NCBI GenBank assembly: GCA_965238025.1
Contig: OZ250162.1
Coordinates: 1,736,001 to 1,800,000, forward strand
DNA from: Pelagihabitans sp965238025
GTDB lineage: Bacteria > Bacteroidota > Bacteroidia > Flavobacteriales > Flavobacteriaceae
DNA: 64,000 nucleotides
Direction of reading: 5' to 3'
The notes below the pieces were generated by a model, which did not search any database, was not told the DNA's origin, and saw nothing but the letters and a program-made list of their open reading frames with translations. How positions within the stretch are numbered: the stretch's first letter is position 1; each line of letters opens with the position of its first letter. Both the position numbers and the translations under genes were made by a program. This document shows, piece after piece, positions 33,405 through 42,751 of this stretch.

Positions 33405-35930
33405 TTATCGCCTAACTACCTTGAGAACATCTATTATCTTTCCTTCAGAAGTGATTTGTATTAAATAGACTCCCGATTCCAAAATTGATAGATTTATGGA
33501 AATTTCATCGGTATCGCTGAACTTTTCTACGCGAATAGATTGATTTAGCAGGTTTACCAACGAAACGGTCCCTTCTTGATACACTTTTCTTAAACTAATT
33601 TGAACAGATTCCGCAGTCGGATTTGGATATAGGACAACCGTATCTTCTTCCGGAATAGCAAGAGGGAGTACTTCGGAGGTATAATTTACCCCCGGACTAC
33701 CACAATTCATTATAGGTTCTGAATCCGCAAACCCATCCACATCTGCATCCAAGTACCAAGTGGTTATCCGATTAACGGAAGCGTCGTCGTCATTACAATC
33801 TGTAGTAGGTAGCTGAGTTTCGGTATAGCCTTGACCGGGCGAACCACAATTTTCTACGGTTGTTTCAGTAGCGAACCCGTCCCCATCGGCATCCAAATAC
33901 CAAGTAGCAATGGCATTCACAGAGGCATCATTGTCATTACAGTCCGTTGTGGGTAGCTGATTTTCGGTATACCCCTGACCGGGCGAACCACAATTTTCAA
34001 CGGTTATTTCAGTAGCGAACCCGTCTCCATCGGCATCCAAATACCAAGTAGCAATGGCATTCACAGAGGCATCATTGTCATTGCAGTCCGTTGTGGGTAG
34101 CGGATTTTTGGTATACCCCTGACCGGGCGAACCACAATTTTCAACAGTTGCTTCTGCCGCAAACCCGTCTCCATCGGCATCTAAATACCAAGTAACAACG
34201 GCATTCACAGAGGCGTCATTATCATTGCAATCCGTAGCTGGAAGAACATTTACGGTATACCCCGTACCGGGACTGTTACAACTGTCTATGGTATTGGGGT
34301 TTGCAAATCCATCACCGTCAGCATCCAAATACCAAGTAACAATGGCATTCACAGAGGCATCACTGTCATTACAGTCCGTTGTGGGTAGGATATTAGTGGT
34401 GTACCCTTCACCAGGACTCGCACAACTTACCATGGTATTAGAGCTAGCATATCCGTCATTATCAAAATCTAAATACCAAACTGTCTCGGGATTTATTAAT
34501 GGGTTGTTGTCGTCGCAATCGGTAGTAGGTAAAACCGTAGTCGTATACCCGGGTCCTGGGTTTGTTATGCTCGTAATGGTTGTTGGGGCTGCATAGCCAT
34601 CTTCATCAAAATCCAAGTACCAAACCAAGGCTGTGCTACCCAAATATTCATTTCTTGAGACCACCAATGTGGTACCCTTGTTAAAGTTGACAATATTTTC
34701 GGCAGCATCTATTTGGTTGCCATTGTTGGCAGGGTCTGGATGTTGAATAGACATAAAAAGGAAACGGTAATCGGGTGAAAAAGTGATTCCTGTGGGCTCG
34801 GCACCCGAGGGGGTATTTCCGAATATCCTCACCTTGGGCACGGCCTGTGTATGACCATTTTCAACTACCCATATATAATTTTGATTGCCTCCATCCTGCA
34901 TAACCCAAAGGTTACCTTGGCCATCAAAAGCTAGGTTGTCGTTACCATTGCCCCAATTTACATTTGTGGCACCATTCGCATGCATTATTGAATAGGAAGC
35001 ATTGCCAACATAGGTTTCCATTTGCGGTACGGTAGTTCCCGTTAAGGGGTCCGAATCGCGAAAACGATACACCCGAGCTTCGTTCTTTACGGCAAAATAT
35101 ACCCAGCCATCCGGGCCAATTTCCACATCTTCTATTCCTGCAAAACTAGTTGCCCCTACATTTGTACTTTGTACAATGGTGCTATTTCTTTCCGCGGGAG
35201 TGGTATTATTAATTTGAACCCAGTTTCCGGAACCTTCCTTGGATCCGGTGTATACATAGAGCTTTCCGCTAGAAAGGTCTTGAGTATTATCGGCAACAAA
35301 CTTATAGAGATACCCTGGCCCAACAACATCGTCAATACCTTGGTATAGGGTACGTTCATTACCGTGAATGGCAACGTTCTCATGCTTAAAATTACCCAAG
35401 GCCCATAATTTATCGATGACGGTTTTAGTAGCAGGGTTTATTTCTACGCACCATCCCATATCGTTATACCCGTCTACATTCAAGTCTGTTTCCACAACGA
35501 ACTCCTCACAGGAAACAATGGTGTTCCAGGAGGTGACTGCACCGGAACAGTTTGCTACTGTAGCCACAACACTACTAAAATCTACAGCTTCTGACGCACT
35601 TGTCTGCCAAAGTTTGGTTGCACCATTAAAATTGATATCAAGAATGCTTACCCCGCCTGGGGCTGCTTCGGCATTAATGCTTAGATATCCATTTTCACTG
35701 CTTCCATTTATGGGAACATAACCAGTAAAGTCGTTTTTATCCTTTAAAAACCCTCCTTCGGTCAGCGGATCACCTGCCGCGATTATTTTTTGAAACGTAT
35801 GTGTAGCGGGAATAACAAAATCACTGTTTTGGGCCGAGGGAACAATCGAAATAAAATCACCGATTTGTTGCTGGGCCATAAGATTGACCGTGCAAATAAA
35901 CAGAAGTATAGAAATCTTTAATTTCATCAT
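33405..35930 (-). CDS. PhoX-like secreted protein with seven MopE-type repeats and T9SS sorting domain
   Basis: An 841-residue exported protein (signal peptide ends NLMAQ). Residues ~25-430 match the DUF839/PhoX alkaline phosphatase-like beta-propeller (NSDFVIPATHTFQKII, EEFVVETDLN, GNDNLAFDGQGNLWVMQDGG, EPTGITFSPDYRFLFMSIQHP). Residues ~440-770 are seven ~48-residue repeats of the form TWYLDADGDGF...ENCGSPGQGYT...LPTTDCNDNDASVN, with Asp-rich calcium-binding loops and paired Cys as in MopE-type metal-binding repeats. Residues ~770-841 are a type IX secretion C-terminal domain (VVLYPNPTAESVQI..., GVYLIQI). It is probably cell-surface attached or released. Two perfect hairpins lie in its 5' leader. 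Confidence 0.82.
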   Translation of the reverse strand: MMKLKISILLFICTVNLMAQQQIGDFISIVPSAQNSDFVIPATHTFQKIIAAGDPLTEGGFLKDKNDFTGYVPINGSSENGYLSINAEAAPGGVSILDINFNGATKLWQTSASEAVDFSSVVATVANCSGAVTSWNTIVSCEEFVVETDLNVDGYNDMGWCVEINPATKTVIDKLWALGNFKHENVAIHGNERTLYQGIDDVVGPGYLYKFVADNTQDLSSGKLYVYTGSKEGSGNWVQINNTTPAERNSTIVQSTNVGATSFAGIEDVEIGPDGWVYFAVKNEARVYRFRDSDPLTGTTVPQMETYVGNASYSIMHANGATNVNWGNGNDNLAFDGQGNLWVMQDGGNQNYIWVVENGHTQAVPKVRIFGNTPSGAEPTGITFSPDYRFLFMSIQHPDPANNGNQIDAAENIVNFNKGTTLVVSRNEYLGSTALVWYLDFDEDGYAAPTTITSITNPGPGYTTTVLPTTDCDDNNPLINPETVWYLDFDNDGYASSNTMVSCASPGEGYTTNILPTTDCNDSDASVNAIVTWYLDADGDGFANPNTIDSCNSPGTGYTVNVLPATDCNDNDASVNAVVTWYLDADGDGFAAEATVENCGSPGQGYTKNPLPTTDCNDNDASVNAIATWYLDADGDGFATEITVENCGSPGQGYTENQLPTTDCNDNDASVNAIATWYLDADGDGFATETTVENCGSPGQGYTETQLPTTDCNDDDASVNRITTWYLDADVDGFADSEPIMNCGSPGVNYTSEVLPLAIPEEDTVVLYPNPTAESVQISLRKVYQEGTVSLVNLLNQSIRVEKFSDTDEISINLSILESGVYLIQITSEGKIIDVLKVVRR
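33690..34625 (-). repeat. Seven tandem ~144-base coding repeats inside the PhoX-like gene
   Basis: A 144-base unit encoding a 48-residue metal-binding repeat is present seven times; the last (C-terminal) copy is divergent and incomplete. The three units nearest the 3' end are almost identical at the DNA level, the others more diverged, which points to recent unit duplication by slippage or recombination. The array is coding, not CRISPR: there are no unique spacers. Confidence 0.85.
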
Positions 35931-35945
35931 TGAATTTCATGTGGG

Positions 35946-35986
35946 ATTCGAAAAATTTATTTTTCGAATTGAAAATCATTTCAATT
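35946..35986. promoter_or_regulatory. Two overlapping perfect hairpins in the leader of the PhoX-like gene
   Basis: ATTCGAAAAA-TTTA-TTTTTCGAAT (35946-35969) and AATTGAAA-ATCA-TTTCAATT (35967-35986) are perfect inverted repeats that share three bases. They lie 16-56 bases upstream of the minus-strand ATG at 35930. They could be a leader-RNA regulatory structure or operator sites. The function is not determined. Confidence 0.5.
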
Positions 35987-36062
35987 AAGAGATTGTTTTA
36001 AGTTTAAATAATTACCGAAATCCTTTTAAGAGGATGTTCGATTTCAAGAACCAAATGCATTA

Positions 36063-36581
36063 CTAAAAATAGAATCGCACAAAAGGAGCCCAAGGGTTTA
36101 CATAAATACTCTTTTCGTCATCGTATAACACATCATAACGGATACCGACAGTGGCGTAGTTGGTACGGTATCCTATGCCCAAAAACAATGCTGGAGCCCA
36201 TGAACTGCTTTTTAAATCGCCCAAAGAGCGTGTTACCCTAAGTTGCTCAAATTCACTTGAAAGTTGTAAAAAGTCAATAGGGCTGTATAAGGCTGCAAGG
36301 CTGCCGCCATAGGCAGTCAATTTACTTTCATCTACTTTTGAATAGATTCCGTTAAGACCAACTCCGGCGGTAAAACTATCACTTACCAGATAATAAGCGG
36401 TAGGGGAAATGGCTCCGTTGAAACCTGCACTATTAAACCCAATTCCAACTCCACCACCAAAACGCACCCTATCCCAAAATTGACTTTTAGGCCTTGGGTC
36501 TTGAGCAAAAGAAATTGTACAGAAGAGGCTAAAAATCAAAGTAAAAGACAATTTTTTAAGAAGGGGGCTATTCAAATACAT
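36063..36581 (-). CDS. Small outer-membrane beta-barrel protein
   Basis: A 172-residue exported protein (signal peptide ends SFAQ, ~residue 26). The mature part starts with RFGGGVGIGFNSAGFNGAISPTAYYLVSDSF and continues as alternating strands with aromatic girdle residues, ending in VRFYF with a terminal aromatic residue, the outer-membrane barrel signature. Eight strands are likely. There is no ligand or partner evidence. It is divergent from sucA with 113 bases between starts. Confidence 0.65.
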   Translation of the reverse strand: MYLNSPLLKKLSFTLIFSLFCTISFAQDPRPKSQFWDRVRFGGGVGIGFNSAGFNGAISPTAYYLVSDSFTAGVGLNGIYSKVDESKLTAYGGSLAALYSPIDFLQLSSEFEQLRVTRSLGDLKSSSWAPALFLGIGYRTNYATVGIRYDVLYDDEKSIYVNPWAPFVRFYF

Positions 36582-36652
36582 AATCGTGTTATTCTAGAAG
36601 CTAATTGCGAATTATATTCGCCCTAATATACACCTAGAAAACCGAATTATTG

Positions 36653-36660
36653 TATTTTTG
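36653..36660 (+). promoter_or_regulatory. Candidate -7 box (TATTTTTG) of sucAB
   Basis: Exact TAnnTTTG match 34 bases before the sucA ATG (36695). The -33 TTG is not evident at 17-23 bases upstream. The position fits a short leader in an intergenic region of 113 bases shared with the divergent barrel gene. Confidence 0.45.
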
Positions 36661-36694
36661 ATAAATTTTTATCGGTTATCAAGAGAAACCTTTT

Positions 36695-39481
36695 ATGGAT
36701 AAATATTCCTTTTTAAATGCAGCGCACACCTCCTTTTTTGAGGAAACGTATGATAAGTATTTAGCAAATCCAGATAGCGTAGAGCCAAGTTGGCGTGCTT
36801 TTTTTCAGGGGTTCGATTTTGGCTCGGAAAGTGCCTTGGATGATTTAGGTATTGCAGGAGCTAACGGGGCATTGGCAAATGGTACGGCTGTCATCCCGGA
36901 ATCATTGCGAAAAGAGTTTCAGGTTATCCGTTTGATAGATGGTTATCGCACTAGGGGGCATTTGTTTACCAGAACCAATCCCGTTCGAGAGCGAAGAAAA
37001 TATACACCCTCTCTGGATATCGAAAATTTTGGACTGGAGCAAGGCGATCTGCAAATGGTTTTTGAAGCAGGTGATGTGCTGGGTATAGGGGCTAGTAAAT
37101 TACAAGAGATCATAGACCACCTAGAGCGCATTTATTGTGATTCTACCGGGGTGGAGTATATGTATATTAGAAAACCAGAACGAGTTCAATGGATTCAGGA
37201 TTGGCTCAATGTAAATGATAATCACCCAACCCTTGATGCCGAAAAGAAAAAACACATACTTAAAAAACTAAATCAAGCAGTTTCTTTTGAGTCCTTTTTA
37301 CATACCAAATATGTAGGCCAAAAAAGATTCTCCTTAGAAGGCAACGAATCGTTGATTCCAGCACTGGACGCCATTGTTGAACGAGCCGCTGAAATGGGCG
37401 TGAAACAGTTTGTCATGGGCATGGCACATAGAGGCCGTTTAAATGTGCTGACCAACATTTTTGGAAAGGCCGCCAAAGATATTTTCAGTGAGTTCGATGG
37501 TAAGGATTATGAACAGGAAATCTTTGATGGCGATGTAAAATACCACCTTGGCTGGACCAGTGATAGTGTGTCTGACAACGGGAATAAAATTAAGATGAAC
37601 ATTGCGCCCAATCCGTCACACTTAGAGACGGTAGGGGCGGTTGTAGAGGGTATAAGCCGAGCAAAGCAGGATGCCCATTTTTCCGAGGACTTTTCCAAAG
37701 TATTGCCCATAGTCGTGCATGGTGATGCGGCTATTGCGGGACAAGGACTTGCCTATGAATTAGTCCAGATGGCCACTTTGGATGGATATAAAACCAACGG
37801 TACCATTCATATTGTAGTAAATAATCAAATCGGGTTTACTACCAATTATTTGGATGCCCGATCTTCTACCTATTGTACGGATGTTGGGAAAGTTACCCTT
37901 AGTCCCGTAATGCATGTAAACTCAGACGACGCGGAGGCCGTTGTACATGCCGCGCTTTTTGCACTGGAATACAGAATGCGTTTTAATAGGGATGTTTTCC
38001 TTGACTTATTGGGGTACCGTAAGTATGGGCATAATGAGGGCGATGAACCACGTTTTACCCAACCCAAATTATATAAGGCGATCGCCAAGCATAAAAACCC
38101 ACGTGATATCTATGCCGAACAATTGATTGCCGAAGGTATTATCGATAAGGACCACGTTAAAAAATTGGAAGCAGAATACAAGGCTTCCTTGGAAACCGAG
38201 TTGGAAGATTCCCGTAAAGAAGACAAAACGATTATCACGCCTTTTATGGCGGATGAATGGAAGGGTTTCGAGAATGTACGGGAATGGGAAATGATGGATG
38301 AGGTAGATACGACCTATAACAAGAAAAAGCTGACCCAAGTTGCTAAGGTTATTACCGAACTTCCGGCCGATAAGAAATTTTTACGTAAGGTTGAAAAGCT
38401 TATCAGAGATCGTAAGAAAATGTTCTTTGAAACTGATAAACTGGATTGGGCCATGGGTGAATTACTCGCCTATGGAAGTCTTTTGGAGGAAGGGTTTGGC
38501 GTACGGATATCCGGACAGGATGTTGAAAGGGGAACATTTTCGCACCGTCATGCCGTAATGAAGGTAGAAGAGAGCGAAGAAGAAATATTGCTCCTGAACC
38601 ACCTTTCTGAAAAACAAGGTAACTTTCAAATTTACAATTCACTGTTGTCTGAATACGGGGTGGTGGGCTTTGATTATGGGTATGCTATGGCGAGTCCCAA
38701 TACCTTGATGATTTGGGAAGCACAATTCGGCGATTTTAGCAACGGTGCCCAGATCATGATCGATCAGTACATTTCTGCAGCCGAGGACAAATGGAAATTA
38801 CAAAACGGATTGGTAATGTTATTACCACATGGTTATGAAGGCCAAGGTGCGGAACATTCATCTGCGCGTATGGAGCGTTATTTACAATTATGTGCAAGGG
38901 ATAATATGTACATTGCCGATGTGAGCACTCCGGCACAGATGTTTCATATCTTACGGCGTCAGTTAAAGGCCAATTTTAGAAAACCCTTGATTGTTTTCAC
39001 CCCAAAAAGCCTGCTTCGGCACCCGATGGCGGTTTCTTCGGTAGATGAGCTGGCCTCCGGCAGTTTTCAAATGGTAATCGATGATGCTTCGGCAGATGCG
39101 AAAAAAGTAAAGAGTTTGGTATTTTGTACCGGTAAATTCTACTATGACCTTTTGGCTGCAAAAGAAGAAAACAAAAGAAACGACGTGGCGCTGGTCAGGG
39201 TAGAACAATTATTTCCGTTGCCATCAGATCAGATGGAGACCCTTATCAAAAAATACAAAAATGCCGATGATATTGTTTGGGCACAAGAAGAACCCAGAAA
39301 TATGGGAGCTTGGAGTCATATGATGATGCACTTTAGCAGTGCGCAAAAATTCAGGGTGGCATCCAGACGTTTTTATGCGTCACCAGCGGCCGGTAGTGCA
39401 GTACGGTCCAAACGAAGACACCAACAGGTCATTGATTATGTTTTCGACAAGACCAAAGATAATTTACAAAGAAAGAAATAA
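36695..39481 (+). CDS. sucA: 2-oxoglutarate dehydrogenase E1 component
   Basis: Thiamine-diphosphate decarboxylase of the TCA cycle that decarboxylates 2-oxoglutarate and transfers succinyl to the lipoyl arm of SucB. It has 928 residues, full length for the family. Family segments seen: N-terminal FLNAAHTSFFEETYDKYLANP, the ThDP region HGDAAIAGQGLAYE with HRGRLNVL and NQIGFTT, YRKYGHNEGDEPRFTQP, and the C-terminal domain with GVVGFDYGYAMASP and EHSSARMERYLQL. The sucB gene follows after 20 bases. E3 (lpd) is not in the window. Confidence 0.97.
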   Translation: MDKYSFLNAAHTSFFEETYDKYLANPDSVEPSWRAFFQGFDFGSESALDDLGIAGANGALANGTAVIPESLRKEFQVIRLIDGYRTRGHLFTRTNPVRERRKYTPSLDIENFGLEQGDLQMVFEAGDVLGIGASKLQEIIDHLERIYCDSTGVEYMYIRKPERVQWIQDWLNVNDNHPTLDAEKKKHILKKLNQAVSFESFLHTKYVGQKRFSLEGNESLIPALDAIVERAAEMGVKQFVMGMAHRGRLNVLTNIFGKAAKDIFSEFDGKDYEQEIFDGDVKYHLGWTSDSVSDNGNKIKMNIAPNPSHLETVGAVVEGISRAKQDAHFSEDFSKVLPIVVHGDAAIAGQGLAYELVQMATLDGYKTNGTIHIVVNNQIGFTTNYLDARSSTYCTDVGKVTLSPVMHVNSDDAEAVVHAALFALEYRMRFNRDVFLDLLGYRKYGHNEGDEPRFTQPKLYKAIAKHKNPRDIYAEQLIAEGIIDKDHVKKLEAEYKASLETELEDSRKEDKTIITPFMADEWKGFENVREWEMMDEVDTTYNKKKLTQVAKVITELPADKKFLRKVEKLIRDRKKMFFETDKLDWAMGELLAYGSLLEEGFGVRISGQDVERGTFSHRHAVMKVEESEEEILLLNHLSEKQGNFQIYNSLLSEYGVVGFDYGYAMASPNTLMIWEAQFGDFSNGAQIMIDQYISAAEDKWKLQNGLVMLLPHGYEGQGAEHSSARMERYLQLCARDNMYIADVSTPAQMFHILRRQLKANFRKPLIVFTPKSLLRHPMAVSSVDELASGSFQMVIDDASADAKKVKSLVFCTGKFYYDLLAAKEENKRNDVALVRVEQLFPLPSDQMETLIKKYKNADDIVWAQEEPRNMGAWSHMMMHFSSAQKFRVASRRFYASPAAGSAVRSKRRHQQVIDYVFDKTKDNLQRKK

Positions 39482-39501
39482 CATACTCAAACTATACTAG
39501 A

Positions 39502-40740
39502 ATGATTTTAGAAATGAAAGTTCCCTCACCGGGAGAATCGATTACCGAAGTAGAAATAGCGGAATGGTTGGTCTCGGATGGCGACTATGTTGAGAAAGAT
39601 CAGACCATTGCCGAAGTAGACTCGGATAAGGCAACTTTAGAGCTTCCCGCCGAGCAGAGCGGAACGATAACGCTCAAAGCTGAAGAAGGCGATGCTGTTG
39701 CTGTAGGTGCTGTGGTTTGTTTGATAGATACGAGTGCTGCCAAACCTAGTGGAGGGGAAGCCGATGCCGCCCAAAAAGAAGAAAAGAAACCAGATTCCGA
39801 ACCGGTTACAAAACCGGCCTCTCCGGTAAGCACAGAGGCAAAAACAACGACCAAAGAAACCTATGCGTCCGGTACACCTTCGCCTGCTGCGAAGAAAATA
39901 TTGGATGAAAAAGGTATAGATTCCAGTGCCGTAAAGGGTACCGGAAGAGATGGTAGAATTACTAAGGATGATGCAGTAAAAGCAATACCGTCTATGGGAA
40001 CCCCAACAGGAGGGAATCGCGGCGAAAGTCGTTCCAAGCTTTCAATGCTACGTAGAAAAGTGGCTGAACGCTTGGTCTCGGTCAAGAACGAAACTGCGAT
40101 GTTGACCACCTTTAATGAGGTTGATATGTCTCCCATTTTCGCTTTGCGAAAGGAGTACAAAGAGGCATTCAAGGAGAAGCACGGTGTTGGCTTGGGCTTT
40201 ATGTCTTTCTTTACAAAAGCGGTCGTTCGAGGGTTGCAAATGTATCCGGCGGTAAATTCGATGATCGATGGTAAAGAAATGTTGAGCTTTGATTTCTGCG
40301 ACATCAGTATTGCGGTGTCGGGACCAAAGGGCCTCATGGTGCCCGTAATCCGTAATGCAGAAAATTTAACTTTTAGGGGAATAGAGTCTGAAGTAAAACG
40401 CCTTGCATTAAGGGCAAGGGATGGAGATATTACGGTTGACGAAATGACAGGTGGTACGTTTACCATTACAAATGGTGGAGTGTTTGGGTCTATGTTGAGC
40501 ACACCTATTATCAATCCTCCGCAAAGTGCCATTCTTGGAATGCACAATATTGTTGAGCGACCCATCGCCAAGGATGGGGCCGTTGTAATTGCACCAATCA
40601 TGTTCGTGGCTGTGTCTTATGATCATAGGATTATTGACGGCAAGGAATCGGTTGGTTTTCTGGTTGCCATAAAAGAGGCCCTAGAAAACCCGGAAGAAAT
40701 TTTGATGGATGGAAATGTCAAAAAGGCCCTGGAGATGTAA
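39502..40740 (+). CDS. sucB: Dihydrolipoyllysine succinyltransferase (E2 of 2-oxoglutarate dehydrogenase)
   Basis: Transfers succinyl from the E1 intermediate to CoA. It has 412 residues in three parts: a lipoyl domain (~1-75) with modified K43 in EVDSDKATLELPA; an Ala/Lys/Pro-rich linker followed by a peripheral-subunit-binding domain (~125-160, SPAAKKILDEKGID...GRITKDDAVKA); and a catalytic domain (~180-412) ending with VSYDHRIIDGKESVGFL (the catalytic His). There is one lipoyl domain, as usual for SucB. It is co-transcribed with sucA and ended by a strong bidirectional terminator at 40762-40792. Confidence 0.97.
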   Translation: MILEMKVPSPGESITEVEIAEWLVSDGDYVEKDQTIAEVDSDKATLELPAEQSGTITLKAEEGDAVAVGAVVCLIDTSAAKPSGGEADAAQKEEKKPDSEPVTKPASPVSTEAKTTTKETYASGTPSPAAKKILDEKGIDSSAVKGTGRDGRITKDDAVKAIPSMGTPTGGNRGESRSKLSMLRRKVAERLVSVKNETAMLTTFNEVDMSPIFALRKEYKEAFKEKHGVGLGFMSFFTKAVVRGLQMYPAVNSMIDGKEMLSFDFCDISIAVSGPKGLMVPVIRNAENLTFRGIESEVKRLALRARDGDITVDEMTGGTFTITNGGVFGSMLSTPIINPPQSAILGMHNIVERPIAKDGAVVIAPIMFVAVSYDHRIIDGKESVGFLVAIKEALENPEEILMDGNVKKALEM

Positions 40741-40761
40741 CGTTCGGAAGGGCAAAGAATA

Positions 40762-40792
40762 AAAAGCGTGAAAGTAATCTTTCACGCTTTTC
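40762..40792 (+). terminator. Bidirectional terminator between sucB and the di-heme peroxidase gene
   Basis: AAAAGCGTGAAAG pairs perfectly with CTTTCACGCTTTT across loop TAAT, with A/T runs on both sides. It can end sucAB (plus) and the convergent peroxidase gene (minus). Confidence 0.85.
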
Positions 40793-40816
40793 TTATTTTA
40801 AAATATGTAATGATAA

Positions 40817-42160
40817 TCAATCGCAACCTAAATCTTCCCTTGCTTTGGTGTCGGCAACGGGAAAACAGTGTCCGGTTGGCAAACTCTCCGGAACATAACG
40901 TTCCAAGTTGGCATCAAAAAGTCCATTTTCAATAAAGACGGTAAGCTGCGCTATCTCTGTCAAGGTCAGGCCTAAAGGCTGGAATTGATCGGATAAATTG
41001 GATTGAGGCACCTCCTTATTTTCTGCCTGTGCCGTGTTTTTATACTCGATAATTGCCTTTACAGATCCGAAGCTACCACCGTGCCCAAGAAACTTAAGGT
41101 CCCTCAAATTGTATAGGGTCGGGGTTTTGAACTTATAATTATCCTCAGGGTTTTGGGTAAAACCACCTCTTCCTTTTTTATCGCCTTCTGTGATGTTGCC
41201 AATAATTTCCTGACCACTCAGGTCGTTCATTCCAAGCGCATGAAAATCCATTCCATTTAGCCCTGGTCCAGAGTGGCAATTGTAACATTTTCCTTTTCCA
41301 AAGAATAGTATAGCTCCTTGTTTTTCATTTTCGGTAAGGGCCTGACCATCTCCTTGTAGCCACTTTTGAAAGGGGGCTTCCGATGCAACTACGGTACGTT
41401 CATAAGCCGCAATAGCCAATGCACCGTTAAGTTTGCTGTATCTTTCGGTTTCCGGTATTTCTGGAAAGGCTTCGTCGAAAAGTGTTTTATAGATGACATT
41501 GCCACGAAGCATTTCAGGGTCGAAAAACAAACGATGTACGTCTGATCCGGCTATAGCTTGGGTTTCTACCCCTTCAAATCCTAACGCATTGGTCTCCTTG
41601 GGTGTTTCTGCGGTCCATTGTGCTTCCGTTCCTTGGTTTGTTTTGGTAGCACCAAACTGACCGTTCCATAGCATTACATCTTGGTAGGCTGTATTTAAAA
41701 TGGTGGGGGAACGAATGGGTTGTACATCCACCTTTTCAATATCATAAAAGGGGGCAATAGATCTTGCTTCGCCTATAAGCCCAAAACCAAATCCACCTTC
41801 GCCAATTCCCTGTTTCATACCACTTTGAAAACCTGCTTTTGATTGATGGCAACTGGCACAAGAGTAGGTATTCATGCCTTCTTCCTGCTTTGGGGCCTTG
41901 GCCAATCCCGTCTCATGAAATAGCATTTTACCAAGGGCAACTTTCTGTTCTGTTATCGGGTTTTTTGGATCGCTCGGAATCTTCGATAGATCGTTTTCTG
42001 GAAGCATTAGTTCATCTAAGGATGGTGATACCTTTAAGATTTCGTTTTCTAAATCCGTATCCGATACTATTGCAATATAGTCGTCAGTATCATTTGAGCA
42101 TGCTGCAGTAAAAATCAGCATCGAACATAATACAATTGCGTAGCCTCTTGAGTTCTTCAT
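40817..42160 (-). CDS. Di-heme cytochrome c peroxidase/MauG-like lipoprotein
   Basis: A 447-residue lipoprotein (lipobox LIFTAAC, C21). It carries two CxxCH haem sites, CASCH (101-105) and CYNCH (292-296). The peroxidase-family sequence includes SPTILNTAYQDVMLWNGQFGATKTNQG and the C-terminal HGGSFGSVKAIIEYKN. The length exceeds the ~320 residues of soluble bacterial peroxidases because of an N-terminal ~90-residue extension. It would reduce hydrogen peroxide in the periplasm or oxidise another substrate, as MauG does. No partner is encoded nearby. Confidence 0.85.
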   Translation of the reverse strand: MKNSRGYAIVLCSMLIFTAACSNDTDDYIAIVSDTDLENEILKVSPSLDELMLPENDLSKIPSDPKNPITEQKVALGKMLFHETGLAKAPKQEEGMNTYSCASCHQSKAGFQSGMKQGIGEGGFGFGLIGEARSIAPFYDIEKVDVQPIRSPTILNTAYQDVMLWNGQFGATKTNQGTEAQWTAETPKETNALGFEGVETQAIAGSDVHRLFFDPEMLRGNVIYKTLFDEAFPEIPETERYSKLNGALAIAAYERTVVASEAPFQKWLQGDGQALTENEKQGAILFFGKGKCYNCHSGPGLNGMDFHALGMNDLSGQEIIGNITEGDKKGRGGFTQNPEDNYKFKTPTLYNLRDLKFLGHGGSFGSVKAIIEYKNTAQAENKEVPQSNLSDQFQPLGLTLTEIAQLTVFIENGLFDANLERYVPESLPTGHCFPVADTKAREDLGCD

Positions 42161-42268
42161 TCCAATTAAAATTTAACTTAATGAGAACGCGAAACCTAGT
42201 TTGTAATTGTAATGCTTTCGATAAAGTAGTCCAAATTTCGATAAAAGGAGGCCCTATGGATTGGGGGA

Positions 42269-42709
42269 CTACTTTTTTAAATAAACGCAGTTTTTTTTAT
42301 AATCGATAATGGCCTTTGCTTTTTTCAGAACATCCGCTCCAATGATACCATCTACCGGCAAAGCTTTGTGGGCTGTTAGTGCTTCGTTCACATGAACCAG
42401 ATCGAACAAAACGATTTTTAATTTAGTATTTTGCCATTTTCCGATTTCTATCTTGTTCTTTGTCGAGATCAAAGTTTCCATATTGGTTGCTCCCGCCCCA
42501 GCAGCTTTTATTTTTGAAGCTTTTGAAGTAAGCTCGAAAAATTCGATTTTATCAAAACCTACACAGGTATTTGAAGCTCCCGTGTCCAAAATAAAACGTC
42601 CTGTTATTCCGTTTATTTTTGCGACGATTTCAAAATGATTGGTTGCTGTAAGCACCAACGGAATCCGAACATATTTTTTTTTCAACAAGAACTTTTTGAG
42701 TGATGCCAT
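42269..42709 (-). CDS. Retropepsin-like aspartyl protease-fold protein
   Basis: A 146-residue cytoplasmic protein with the retropepsin motif FILDTGASNTCVG (catalytic D42). A second conserved region, DGIIGADVLKKAKAIIDYKK, has the flap-end ILG(A/D) hallmark. The length suits one retropepsin subunit, and active enzymes are homodimers. The substrate is unknown. It is divergent from tatD; the 42-base gap between starts contains the tatD -7 box. Confidence 0.7.
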   Translation of the reverse strand: MASLKKFLLKKKYVRIPLVLTATNHFEIVAKINGITGRFILDTGASNTCVGFDKIEFFELTSKASKIKAAGAGATNMETLISTKNKIEIGKWQNTKLKIVLFDLVHVNEALTAHKALPVDGIIGADVLKKAKAIIDYKKNCVYLKK

Positions 42710-42739
42710 TCATTCTTCGATTTAGAACAAAGATAATTC

Positions 42740-42747
42740 TATTTTTG
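42740..42747 (+). promoter_or_regulatory. TATTTTTG box immediately upstream of tatD
   Basis: Exact TAnnTTTG match that ends four bases before the tatD ATG (42752). If it is the active -7 box, the message would start at or within a few bases of the start codon, i.e. leaderless. It may be a chance match if transcription starts further upstream. Confidence 0.35.
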
Positions 42748-42751
42748 CCAT

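Noticed and set aside
33690..34625. CRISPR-like array
   Set aside because: The ~144-base units are in frame, code for protein repeats and have no spacers.
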